Shown here: positions 1-8,055 of the stretch, one piece after another
How positions within the stretch are numbered: the first letter of the stretch is position 1
Layout: every line of letters starts with the position of its first letter
Assembly: GCA_002316545.1 (NCBI GenBank)
Contig: DCDR01000001.1
Span: forward strand, 683,692-747,691
Length of the DNA: 64,000 bases
Direction: 5' to 3'
From: Candidatus Saccharibacteria bacterium UBA1050
Lineage (GTDB): Bacteria; Patescibacteriota; Saccharimonadia; Saccharimonadales; Saccharimonadaceae
Notes under the pieces: generated by a model
What the model saw: the letters and a program-made list of their open reading frames with translations, nothing else
What the model was told of the DNA's origin: nothing
Database searches by the model: none
Position numbers and translations under genes: made by a program

Positions 1-1094
1 ACGACGCGCTAACAGCTGATGTAGGCAATGAAGGTGACAACGGTGGCTCAGGTTCAACCACACTGGTAACAGCTGCAACGGCGACAACTACAGATGCGAA
101 CGAGCTTATCGTTGGAGCATTTGGCTTGCTAAGTGAAACACGTACATTTACTGCGACAAATTCATTTACAGGACTTACAAAGGTACTCACATCAAACGGT
201 ACAAGCGACCGCGCTATATGCCCTGAGTACAAATACGTTGCAAGCACAGGTACGTACACGGCAAACGGAACTCTCAATTTAAGCAGTATTTATGGGGGAA
301 TAGTACAAACATTCAAGCTCAGTGTACCTCCCGATACGCGGTATGGGAGGCCAAAAACTTGGAGTGGCAGTGCATGGGTAGAGCATGATGCAAAAGCTTG
401 GAGCGGCAGTGCATGGAACGACTACAAAGTGAAAGGTCGCAAGGCAGGAACATGGATTGGTCCGTTGGCAAGTAACGGAGAGACCATATTATACGACTCG
501 TTTGACAAAGTTCCGCTTGGTTCAGATGCTACAGTAGGCAATACAAAATTTGGGCTATTTGGTGGAAGTGCTCCATCAACACGTATTGGCGTAACGGGGC
601 TACATGGTACTGCACTAAGCTTTGCCGTTAGTACCTCAGATTTTTGTAATGGTATTATATATTTCCCATCGAGTCAGACAGATATGTACCTGCGCACCTA
701 TTTCCGAGTAGCAAGCTACCCACCCGGCAATGTCAGTATAATGACTATACGAAATTCCAGTGCTACTGCGCTGGCAAATTTGCAAATATCTACTACGGGG
801 CGTATTCGTATTCGTAATGGAACCACGCTGGTGGCCACTACTACAAATGCAATCGGTACAAACACATGGGTGCGGTTAGAGTGGCATTATAGCGGTGCGG
901 GTAGCCAGGATTTCAGGCTATTTTTGAACTCAAATGTAGAAGGTACGACAGCCGATGAAACGCAGACTAGCTTAGCGGCCGTATCAGGTATAGCAGATCG
1001 CATGACACTTGGTATTGTTGATGCAACTACTTCGTCTACGTTCGATTTTGATGAATTTGCCATCGACGGTGACAAGTGGGTGGATAGTAAATAG
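1..1094 (+). CDS. Surface protein with jelly-roll C-terminal domain, 5'-truncated by window edge
   Basis: The open frame runs from base 3 of the window without a stop, so the gene begins outside and this is its 3' part (about 363 codons visible). A TTG near 126 is only an internal codon. The early part is Thr/Gly/Ser-rich; a short duplicated motif (WSGSAW, twice about 17 residues apart) precedes a roughly 190-residue domain rich in alternating hydrophobic and Thr/Ser residues, ending FDEFAIDGDKW. This resembles the concanavalin A/LamG-like jelly-roll domains of other surface proteins in this window (for example near the end of the gene at 15569). It is probably secreted and may bind glycan or a host surface; that role is inferred. 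No C-terminal membrane anchor or sorting signal is seen. Confidence 0.7.
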   Translation, partial: DALTADVGNEGDNGGSGSTTLVTAATATTTDANELIVGAFGLLSETRTFTATNSFTGLTKVLTSNGTSDRAICPEYKYVASTGTYTANGTLNLSSIYGGIVQTFKLSVPPDTRYGRPKTWSGSAWVEHDAKAWSGSAWNDYKVKGRKAGTWIGPLASNGETILYDSFDKVPLGSDATVGNTKFGLFGGSAPSTRIGVTGLHGTALSFAVSTSDFCNGIIYFPSSQTDMYLRTYFRVASYPPGNVSIMTIRNSSATALANLQISTTGRIRIRNGTTLVATTTNAIGTNTWVRLEWHYSGAGSQDFRLFLNSNVEGTTADETQTSLAAVSGIADRMTLGIVDATTSSTFDFDEFAIDGDKWVDSK

Positions 1095-1148
1095 CTTTAT
1101 TTCTGCTCATGCTTGCTATGAGTTAATGCAGCTGAGACTATATTCTAT

Positions 1149-2033
1149 ATGAGCGAAAACTTAAAGCCTGTCGATTACGAACCGCTTCGCCTGTACACTT
1201 TCGTAAGCCGTGCGTGGCATGGCAGAAATATAGCTGAGCTTAAACCACCTCGCGAAGTAAATAGGGCAGCATTTGCGGATGCTATACTTGGGCGATTTTT
1301 TGATGATTCTGAGAACTTTGCTGGTATTGATAAAAACTTACGGTTACAACAGGGCGAATATGCCATTGATTACTTGTCAGGTAAACCATTCGACGAATTA
1401 CAGCAAGATTTAGACGAGTTAAAACTCCGAGATACAGACGTGATTGAGTATGCTCTTCAGGTTGCTGGCTTAGGAGCACGCTCATTTAGGGATGAGGATA
1501 AAGCAGACGAAAGTCCTACTGCACACGATGGTGTAATTCGACCAAAGGCTTTCGCTGAACAAAAGCGTATTCTCGATGAAATGCCTCAATCCCTAAGAGA
1601 AGCTATTACATGGTTGTTTGAAAGTGGATACATAACAAAGTCTTCACATGCGCAGTGTCTGCTTCTCCTGTTTGAACAATCCGAGACCAACGTAGACGAA
1701 GAAATCAAGAGATCTGCTAAGCACTGGGCTGCACGTTATGTGCAAGACATGCTAAAGGATAATAAGGGTGTGCCATTTATGAGCCGAAAATATCTTGAGA
1801 TTATCGTAAAAAGAACCTTTGAAGACACACGAGCAAACGTCGTGAGTGGACTTGTTGAAGAGCTGACTCAGCAAGCTGAAAAAACAGGGAGCAATATTCC
1901 TAAAGGTGTAATTCGACAGAGGCTGGATGAAGCTATTCTGGTAGGAGTCGCTAGCTTTTTTGGTCAGTATCCAATAATACTCCATAGTGACATTGTTCGC
2001 GATTCTACGCCAAGTGTAAGGTTGGATGCCTAA
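1149..2033 (+). CDS. Hypothetical protein, 294 aa
   Basis: No family recognised. The product is soluble and charged, mostly predicted helical (for example LQQDLDELKLRD and a C-terminal helical half), with no signal peptide or membrane segment. A -10-like TATATT or TATTCT lies only a few bases before the ATG, so the mRNA probably has almost no leader. The next gene starts 8 bases after its stop with a good ribosome-binding site, so the two are likely cotranscribed just upstream of polA. Function unknown. Confidence 0.75.
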   Translation: MSENLKPVDYEPLRLYTFVSRAWHGRNIAELKPPREVNRAAFADAILGRFFDDSENFAGIDKNLRLQQGEYAIDYLSGKPFDELQQDLDELKLRDTDVIEYALQVAGLGARSFRDEDKADESPTAHDGVIRPKAFAEQKRILDEMPQSLREAITWLFESGYITKSSHAQCLLLLFEQSETNVDEEIKRSAKHWAARYVQDMLKDNKGVPFMSRKYLEIIVKRTFEDTRANVVSGLVEELTQQAEKTGSNIPKGVIRQRLDEAILVGVASFFGQYPIILHSDIVRDSTPSVRLDA

Positions 2034-2041
2034 GGAGTGCG

Positions 2042-2401
2042 ATGCCAGAAACGCAGCCGTTTACGCCAAAATTTTCACCACGAAAGGTTGCACAGCTTTT
2101 TACGCGAATCCATCGCTACACTCATGATGAAGCTCTTTCAGATGTTGCGATTACGCGTGGCGTACCGCTAAGTGACGATATTACCGATGAAGTTATGGCG
2201 GTTGTAGCAATGTATGGAGAACATCTCCAAGTAAGTGAAGATAGAAAAGCACGATGTGTGCAGATGATTTTAGCCATTCTAATTGACGATACAGACAGAC
2301 TAGAGCGAATGCGTCTCTCGAAGGCAATGATAAGTAGTAGGGTGCAAAACACCGCTGAGGTGGTATCGATGCAACTAAATCGCATGTCGCGAGATAAATA
2401 A
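2042..2401 (+). CDS. Hypothetical protein, 119 aa
   Basis: A small soluble, helix-rich protein with no recognised domain. Its start is supported by an AAGGAG ribosome-binding site 6 bases before the ATG and by close spacing to the preceding gene (8 bases). It ends 14 bases before polA, whose -10 box (2404-2409) lies in the gap. The pair 1149/2042 is probably a small operon of unknown function. Confidence 0.75.
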   Translation: MPETQPFTPKFSPRKVAQLFTRIHRYTHDEALSDVAITRGVPLSDDITDEVMAVVAMYGEHLQVSEDRKARCVQMILAILIDDTDRLERMRLSKAMISSRVQNTAEVVSMQLNRMSRDK

Positions 2402-2403
2402 CT

Positions 2404-2409
2404 TATACT
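2404..2409 (+). promoter_or_regulatory. -10 box of polA (leaderless type)
   Basis: TATACT ends 6 bases before the polA ATG at 2416, which would put the transcription start on the start codon. The same geometry recurs before many genes in this window (see findings). Confidence 0.55.
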
Positions 2410-2415
2410 AGTAAT

Positions 2416-4947
2416 ATGACAAAACGTTTGGCGGTGATAGATGGTAAGTCGGTATTCTACCGTGGCTACTATGCTATGCCAGGGCTTTCAACCAAAGACG
2501 GTACGCCAACAGGGGGTGTATTTGGCTTCGCTTCTTTAGCAATAGAACTAATTAAAAAACTCGAGCCTGATTATGTGGCTGTTGCGTGGGATAAACCCAA
2601 GACTAATATTAGAAAGCGTCGCGAGCTATACCCAGAGTATAAAGCGGGTCGCAAACCGGCTCCACCAGATTTTTACGAACAGATACCATTGCTACACGAG
2701 CTGCTAGAAGCGTTTGGCTGGCCGCTGTATGAGATTGATGACTACGAAGCTGACGATATTATGGGTGCATTTGCGAAGCAGGCCGAGGCCAAGGGCATTG
2801 AAACCTGTCTGCTTACCAGTGACCTCGATATGCTGCAGGTGGTTGGTCCACTCACACATGTGTATGCCATGAAGTCTGGCCTTGCAAATATTGAGCTGTA
2901 TAACCCAGAGAATTTTGAGCAAAAATACGGCCTTGCTGTTGATCAATTTCTTGATTTAAAGGCGCTCAAAGGTGATAGCAGCGACAATATCCCTGGCGTA
3001 CCAGGTATCGGTGAAAAAACGGGCATTCAGTTGCTGCAAGACTACAAAACGCTCGATGGCGTGTATGGACATTTACGGGACATCAAAGAAAGTACACGAA
3101 AAAAGCTTGAAGCCGGAAAAGAATCCGCCTATCTTTCAAAGGAAATAGCACGCATATGGACAGACGCGCCAATAGAACTCGAGTGGGACGTGGCCGATGT
3201 AAATGACTGTGATCTGCAAAAAGTAGCGGATATTTTGCGTAATCTTGAGTTTCACAGCCTTATAAAACGCCTTCCTAAAAACATGCAGCAGGCGGCAGAT
3301 ACGACATTGTACTTTCATGAAGCCGACGAGGTGAACTTGAAAGAAGTACAATGGCCTGAACAAGTCTCAATAGACGGTCCATTCGTACTGCAAGTAAACG
3401 ACGGGGAAGTATGGGCATCGTTCAAACAAACTGAAGTGTGTCATACGCCGCTGAAAAACGTCGACAAAAGTTTTTGGCGTGCAGTAGAGTTTGGCCAGAT
3501 TGTTAGCTATGATGTAAAACAGTTGTATCACACCCTAGCAGGCAACGGCATTTTGGTGCGATTTAGCGACTTGCATGATATTCGCCAAGCGGCATACCTG
3601 CTTGACCCACTGCGCCGTGATAGAAGCCTTGGCGGGCTACTAGGTGGTGAGCTGGCTAGCCCGCTAGAAGAAGTGGCGGCGAGCTGGCAGGTATATGGTT
3701 GGCAAAAAAAGGCATTTAGTGAGCAGCCGACACTTGGTGACATTGCGCATAAGTTTGATTTCCCGCTGATTTACCATTTGTTTCAGATGGAGCATGTTGG
3801 TATAAAGCTCGATACTGCCTTGCTGAAGAAAATGAGCAAGGAGCTAGGTGATGAACATGCCAAGCTCGAGCAAGATATGTATGCAGTAGCTGGTATGGAG
3901 TTCAATATTGCGAGCCCTGCGCAACTTTCTGAAGTATTATTTGGCAAATTACAACTGCCAACCACAGGTATAAAAAAGGGTAAAACCGGCTATAGCACCG
4001 GCCAAAAGGAGCTGGATAAACTTCGTGGTCAAAGCCCAATTATTGAATTAATCGAACGTACACGTGAGCTTGCCAAGTTAAAAAATACCTATGTAGATAC
4101 ACTGCCAGAGCAAATCGATAGTAACAGCCGCTTGCATACGACATTTAACCAAGACGTGGCACCAACGGGTCGTTTAAGCAGTGTAAATCCGAACCTGCAA
4201 AATATCCCGGTGCGCACTGATCTTGGCCGTCGAATTCGTGAAGCCTTTGTACCAGAAAAGGGCAATGTGTTTGTAAGCGCCGACTATTCACAGTTCGAGC
4301 TTCGTCTTGCCGCGGTGCTTGCTGGCGACAAACAAATGATCGACGATTTCAATGGCGATATCGATATTCATGCTAAAACCGCCGCAGATGTGCGCGGCAT
4401 TGACCTAAAGGATGTAACCAAAGAAATGCGCCGAGATGCCAAGGTGATTAACTTTGGTGTGTTATACGGAATGGGGCCACATGCATTAGCGCAAAATACT
4501 GGCATGACGTTTGCCGAGGCCAAACAGTACATTGACCAATATTTTGAACTTCGAAAAGACGTTCGAAATTATATCGATACCACCATCGAGAACGCCGAGC
4601 GTGAAGGCTATGTACAGACCTTTTATGGTCGACGCCGCCCTACGCCAGATTTAAAATCATCTAACTTTATGGTGCGAGAGGCTGCCAAGCGAGCTGCGGC
4701 CAACATGCCAATTCAAGGCACCGAAGCCGACCTAATGAAACTTGCCATGATTCAGGTAGATGAAAAAATGGGCAAGCTTGGCACGCAGGTGCTACAGATT
4801 CACGACAGCATACTGGTAGAATGCCCGAAAGAAAACGCTGAAAAAGTCGGCAAAATTCTTAAAGAAGTTATGGAAGCCATTGCTCCAGACTTACCTATAA
4901 AATTGAAAGTTGACGTAAGCGTAGGGAAGAACTGGGGAGAAGTGTGA
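2416..4947 (+). CDS. polA: DNA polymerase I
   Basis: Family A DNA polymerase for gap filling and Okazaki fragment processing, 843 aa. An N-terminal 5'-3' nuclease domain (about 1-290; start LAVIDGKSVFYRGYYAM and the metal-binding DDYEADD and TSDLDMLQ segments) is followed by a 3'-5' exonuclease-like domain (about 310-480) and the polymerase domain. Polymerase motif A (ADYSQFELR, Asp about 622), motif B (RRDAKVINFGVLYG) and motif C (IHDSIL, about 796) are intact. The exonuclease-like domain lacks the DxE metal-binding motif at its start, so proofreading is probably lost, as known for Taq polymerase. It heads a run of seven genes joined by very short overlaps; the next gene starts at its stop codon. 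Confidence 0.97.
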   Translation: MTKRLAVIDGKSVFYRGYYAMPGLSTKDGTPTGGVFGFASLAIELIKKLEPDYVAVAWDKPKTNIRKRRELYPEYKAGRKPAPPDFYEQIPLLHELLEAFGWPLYEIDDYEADDIMGAFAKQAEAKGIETCLLTSDLDMLQVVGPLTHVYAMKSGLANIELYNPENFEQKYGLAVDQFLDLKALKGDSSDNIPGVPGIGEKTGIQLLQDYKTLDGVYGHLRDIKESTRKKLEAGKESAYLSKEIARIWTDAPIELEWDVADVNDCDLQKVADILRNLEFHSLIKRLPKNMQQAADTTLYFHEADEVNLKEVQWPEQVSIDGPFVLQVNDGEVWASFKQTEVCHTPLKNVDKSFWRAVEFGQIVSYDVKQLYHTLAGNGILVRFSDLHDIRQAAYLLDPLRRDRSLGGLLGGELASPLEEVAASWQVYGWQKKAFSEQPTLGDIAHKFDFPLIYHLFQMEHVGIKLDTALLKKMSKELGDEHAKLEQDMYAVAGMEFNIASPAQLSEVLFGKLQLPTTGIKKGKTGYSTGQKELDKLRGQSPIIELIERTRELAKLKNTYVDTLPEQIDSNSRLHTTFNQDVAPTGRLSSVNPNLQNIPVRTDLGRRIREAFVPEKGNVFVSADYSQFELRLAAVLAGDKQMIDDFNGDIDIHAKTAADVRGIDLKDVTKEMRRDAKVINFGVLYGMGPHALAQNTGMTFAEAKQYIDQYFELRKDVRNYIDTTIENAEREGYVQTFYGRRRPTPDLKSSNFMVREAAKRAAANMPIQGTEADLMKLAMIQVDEKMGKLGTQVLQIHDSILVECPKENAEKVGKILKEVMEAIAPDLPIKLKVDVSVGKNWGEV

Positions 4948-5600
4948 CGGAACCATCTTACTGGGAAAGAGTACATACACAAAAGTATGATGGTAAAGAT
5001 TGGACAAAAAAACCATCTATATTTGCTGAGGAAGTTATAAAATATTTCCCAAACAGTGGCCTTGTCCTCGAGCTCGGAGCTGGTCAAGGTCAAGATTCTA
5101 CATTTTTTGTACAGAAAGGCTATTCTGTTATATCGAGTGACAAGGAAGTAAGTATCATCGAACGAGCCGATGCTAATGCTCACGATTTTTTCGAAGGCTC
5201 TTACGGACCAATGCGATTTCAAGTGGTTGATCTTGAAAAGAGATTCCCGTTTGGAAATAACCACTTTGACATTGTCTATGCTCATCTATCACTACACTAC
5301 TTCAATATCGAAACGACTCAGCAAATTTTTTCAGAGATTTATCGTGTTCTTAAACCAAGCGGGGTACTGGGATTTCTTGTAAACTCTGTAAATGACCCAG
5401 AGTATGGTACCGGTGAGCAGCTAGGAGATAGCTATTTTGCAACTGAGGGTACACGAAAACGTTATTTCAGTGTAGAATCTGCAAAAGAATTCACGAAAGA
5501 ATTTAAGACTATTTTGTGTGACAACAAAGGAGAAACCTACAAAGACCGAGAGAAGGACGTTCATAATTTAATTCGCTATGTGGGACAAAAAATTGTATGA
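4944..5600 (+). CDS. Class I SAM-dependent methyltransferase
   Basis: 218 aa with a Rossmann-type methyltransferase core: motif I LELGAGQGQD at about 42-51, an acidic end of strand 2 (SSDKE), and FDIVYAHLSLHYF as the post-II/III region, a pattern typical of type 11/25 methyltransferases. The substrate cannot be deduced. It starts with GTG overlapping the polA stop by 4 bases (GTGA), so it is translationally coupled to polA. No signal peptide; cytosolic. Confidence 0.85.
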   Translation: MTEPSYWERVHTQKYDGKDWTKKPSIFAEEVIKYFPNSGLVLELGAGQGQDSTFFVQKGYSVISSDKEVSIIERADANAHDFFEGSYGPMRFQVVDLEKRFPFGNNHFDIVYAHLSLHYFNIETTQQIFSEIYRVLKPSGVLGFLVNSVNDPEYGTGEQLGDSYFATEGTRKRYFSVESAKEFTKEFKTILCDNKGETYKDREKDVHNLIRYVGQKIV

Positions 5601-6151
5601 GTGAAGAAATCTACGCCAAAGGAAAGCTATTTGAACTAGTGCATTTGCCACAGGCCGATGGACGTGTGTTTGAAGTTGCAAGGCGAGCACCGGGCGTGCG
5701 GGTGATTATTGCAGACAAGGCGAACAAAAAAGTGCTTCTCACAAAAGAGTTCAGAAAAGAACTTGATGCATGGGACTATCGACTGCCGGGCGGAAAAGTA
5801 TTCGACACATTAGAAGAATACGAGGCACATCGAAACAGCGGAGATGACATTTTGAACGCGGCGATAGCAAAAGCCAAGGCAGAAGCGGCGGAAGAAGCGG
5901 GCGTAACCATTGCAGAAGTCAAATTTATTGCTAAATCTACTCTTGGCGCTACGGTCGAGTGGGATTTGTATATTTTTGAGGCGATAGATTGGCATGAAAA
6001 TGAACAAGGCCAAGCGCTTGAAGCGGGCGAGCAAATCGAAGCAGGCCAGTGGTTTGACTTCGACGAGGTTGAGCGAATGGCACTTGATGGTAGTATGCAA
6101 GAAGAACGAATCGCACTTGCTCTACTACGATGGGTGAAAGCATTAGCGTGA
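5597..6151 (+). CDS. NUDIX hydrolase, possibly ADP-ribose pyrophosphatase-like
   Basis: 184 aa Nudix-fold protein expected to hydrolyse a nucleoside diphosphate linked to another moiety. The Nudix box is unusual: the glycine start (PGGKVF) is separated from the catalytic helix AKAEAAEEAGV (about 92-102) by an inserted stretch of about 25 residues, and the usual Arg of REUXEEXGU is Lys or Ala, although both catalytic glutamates remain. Similar insertions occur in ADP-ribose/NDP-sugar hydrolases. ATG start overlaps the previous stop by 4 bases (ATGA). It sits among phosphatase genes, consistent with nucleotide house-cleaning, but the substrate is unknown. Confidence 0.85.
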   Translation: MSEEIYAKGKLFELVHLPQADGRVFEVARRAPGVRVIIADKANKKVLLTKEFRKELDAWDYRLPGGKVFDTLEEYEAHRNSGDDILNAAIAKAKAEAAEEAGVTIAEVKFIAKSTLGATVEWDLYIFEAIDWHENEQGQALEAGEQIEAGQWFDFDEVERMALDGSMQEERIALALLRWVKALA

Positions 6152-6552
6152 AAGTACTGTTTGTATGTGAAGGCAATGTATCGCGTAGCCAGATGGCTGA
6201 GGCATTTTACAATTCGCTTACTGGCACACACGACGCGAGTAGCGCAGGAACGGCTGCAAATGGATGGCCAAACCCATCGCCGGAAGCAATGCGGGCTATG
6301 AAAGACGTAGGTATTTCGGTTGAAGGAATGCACTCAAAGCAATTAACCACCGAAATGGTTGAAGCTGCTGATAAAATCATTCTATTTCCAACGAACTTTA
6401 CACCAGACTACTTGCCGCGCCTGAAAAAGGTTGAACAATGGAGCGTCATCGACCCGGGTTACCATGAGGATAAAGGCATGGAGTTGATGTACGAAGTTCG
6501 TGATAGTATACGAGAACAAGTAAAGCGGTTGATTGAGGAAAATAATGACTGA
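6148..6552 (+). CDS. Low-molecular-weight phosphatase / ArsC-like protein
   Basis: About 134 aa with the LMW protein tyrosine phosphatase P-loop CEGNVSRS (C-x5-R: Cys7, Arg13) at the extreme N-terminus and a DP pair (IDPGYHED) late in the chain that would supply the general acid Asp. The fold is shared by tyrosine phosphatases and thioredoxin-coupled arsenate reductases. Only one clear redox-type Cys is seen, so a phosphatase is more likely than an arsenate reductase. I chose the GTG at 6148 because it makes a 4-base GTGA overlap like its neighbours and begins VKVLFVCEG; an ATG at 6130 would add six residues. Confidence 0.85.
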   Translation: MKVLFVCEGNVSRSQMAEAFYNSLTGTHDASSAGTAANGWPNPSPEAMRAMKDVGISVEGMHSKQLTTEMVEAADKIILFPTNFTPDYLPRLKKVEQWSVIDPGYHEDKGMELMYEVRDSIREQVKRLIEENND

Positions 6553-7129
6553 ACAAACTACATATAAAGCTGTTATTTTCGACTTTTTCGAAGTGCTCTT
6601 TCTAAATGCTAGCGGGCATTTCTTTAAAAAATACATTGGTGGTGACGACGAAATGTTCAAGCGATTTGTTGCTGTAAACAACGCTTCGGATCGTGGCGAA
6701 CTGGATTACGAACAACGTATACAAGCATTGGCGGATGTGGTGGGAAAAAGCTATGAATTCGTGCACGACAATTTGTACAAAGATTTAGTGCGAAACGAAG
6801 AGCTATTTAACTTTATAGCGGAATTAAAATCACAGTACAAAATAGGACTGCTTTCAAACACGGGGGCAGGTTCTGCGGAACAATTTTTTCCTAAAGAAGA
6901 AGCAGAAAAGTACTTTGACGATGTCGTGCTTTCGTATGAGGTTGGTTTGGTAAAACCAGACCCAGCGATTTTCACATTTGCCGCTGAGCGACTTGGCGTG
7001 GAATCGAGCGAATGTATATTTGTAGACGACTCTGCAAAAAACTGCGAAGCCGCAAAAAGTACTGGAATGCGCGCGATTGTGTATACTGATTTTAATACTT
7101 TCAAGCAAGAAATCGAGGGAATGCTATGA
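6545..7129 (+). CDS. HAD-superfamily hydrolase (paralogue 1)
   Basis: About 194 aa HAD subfamily IA-like protein. Motif I is IFDFFEVLF: the nucleophile Asp is present, but the second Asp of DxD is Phe. Later motifs are intact: LLSNTG (motif II), KPDPAIF (motif III Lys) and FVDDSAKN (motif IV). Losing the general acid/base Asp argues for slow or altered chemistry or a non-phosphatase role. ATG at 6545 overlaps the previous gene's stop by 8 bases. Two relatives follow (7479 and 11582). Confidence 0.85.
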   Translation: MTEQTTYKAVIFDFFEVLFLNASGHFFKKYIGGDDEMFKRFVAVNNASDRGELDYEQRIQALADVVGKSYEFVHDNLYKDLVRNEELFNFIAELKSQYKIGLLSNTGAGSAEQFFPKEEAEKYFDDVVLSYEVGLVKPDPAIFTFAAERLGVESSECIFVDDSAKNCEAAKSTGMRAIVYTDFNTFKQEIEGML

Positions 7130-7482
7130 ACGACTCCGAAAAGCTACGCAACTTTTTGCAATCGGCTACCCACATGGTAGTAGCGGTATTACTACCCGAC
7201 GGCACACCTTGGGTCGTGCCCGTACGCATAAAAAATTGGCAGGGTAAAGAATTTGAATGGGATTCGAAAGTAGATACGCAACACTCGCTCGCAATTGGTC
7301 AGAACCCCACCATGGCAGTAACGATATTTCAAAAGCAAGAAGATGCTCAGATTGGTGTATACATGAAAGGCCACGGCGAATTAGTCGAGCAAAAAGATGA
7401 TGATTTTGGTCGCTACAAATTTACCGCCGAGCAAGTGTGGCTTAACGATGAAACATTTGTGAAGCGCGAGGTTGAACTATAG
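7126..7482 (+). CDS. Pyridoxamine 5'-phosphate oxidase-like (split-barrel flavin-binding) protein
   Basis: 118 aa with the small split beta-barrel pattern of the PNPOx-like superfamily: an N-terminal helix, strand MVVAVLLPDGTPWVVPV, FEWDSKVDTQHSLAIGQNPTMAV and a late GHGEL strand. Members bind FMN, F420 or heme; the cofactor cannot be told from sequence. It starts ATGA over the preceding stop, so it is coupled to the HAD gene. No membrane segment. Confidence 0.75.
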   Translation: MNDSEKLRNFLQSATHMVVAVLLPDGTPWVVPVRIKNWQGKEFEWDSKVDTQHSLAIGQNPTMAVTIFQKQEDAQIGVYMKGHGELVEQKDDDFGRYKFTAEQVWLNDETFVKREVEL

Positions 7483-8051
7483 CTACTCGCGCGATAATTT
7501 TTGATTGCTTCGGGGTACTTACAGCAAGTACTCACAAGCTTTTTTTTGATAAGTATTTTAAAAATCAGCCAGAAAAGGTTGAACAGGTAAAAGCGCTCGA
7601 TCACGCTACAAGTAACGGCAGCATCACGCTCGATGATTTTAACCGTGGCCTTGCGGAAATAGCCGCTATTTCTGTAGATGAGGTAGTCGCATTTGTTTCG
7701 CAGCATGTGCCAAACACAGAGCTATTAGAATTTATCCGCGATGAACTAAAGCCTCGTTATAAGATTGGCTTTTTATCGAACGTAGGGGATGATTTGATGG
7801 ACGTACTATTCACAGATGAACAACAAGCGCTTTTTGACGATGTAGTGCTTTCTTTTGAAGTGGGCATTGCCAAGCCACAGCCGGAGATCTATGAATTGTC
7901 TGCCAAGAATCTCGGACTTGATACTACGGAGTGTGTATTTGTTGACGATGTGCAGCGATATATTGATGGCGCTGAAGTGGCTGGCATGGAAGCGATTCTG
8001 TTTACATCTACTGAACAGTTCAAACAAGACATAGCGAAGCTGATACAATAG
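7479..8051 (+). CDS. HAD-superfamily hydrolase (paralogue 2), apparent ATA start
   Basis: Motif I IIFDCFGVLT lies directly after the previous stop, so the coding frame must begin before the first ATG-like codon at about 7707. The frame opens after a stop at 7473-7475; the only start-like codon in the right place is ATA at 7479, which overlaps the preceding TAG (ATAG, mimicking the ATGA junctions of this operon) and has GAGG 7 bases upstream. The resulting 190-residue length equals that of its paralogue at 11582. Motifs LLSNVG-type, KPQPEIY and FVDDVQ are intact; the second Asp of motif I is Cys. The start codon may be real or a mutated or miscalled ATG. Confidence 0.75.
   Translation: MATRAIIFDCFGVLTASTHKLFFDKYFKNQPEKVEQVKALDHATSNGSITLDDFNRGLAEIAAISVDEVVAFVSQHVPNTELLEFIRDELKPRYKIGFLSNVGDDLMDVLFTDEQQALFDDVVLSFEVGIAKPQPEIYELSAKNLGLDTTECVFVDDVQRYIDGAEVAGMEAILFTSTEQFKQDIAKLIQ
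8044..8049 (+). promoter_or_regulatory. -10 box, leaderless type
   Basis: TACAAT ends 6 bases before the ATG at 8056, inside the last codons of the upstream HAD gene. It suggests a separate leaderless transcript for the next gene. Confidence 0.45.
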
Positions 8052-8055
8052 CACT

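Noticed and set aside
126..128. TTG start for the first gene
   Set aside because: The frame is open to base 3 and continues in the same composition, so the gene starts outside the window.
6130..6147. ATG start of the LMW phosphatase at 6130
   Set aside because: Possible, but GTG at 6148 gives the typical short N-terminus and the 4-base overlap seen throughout the operon.
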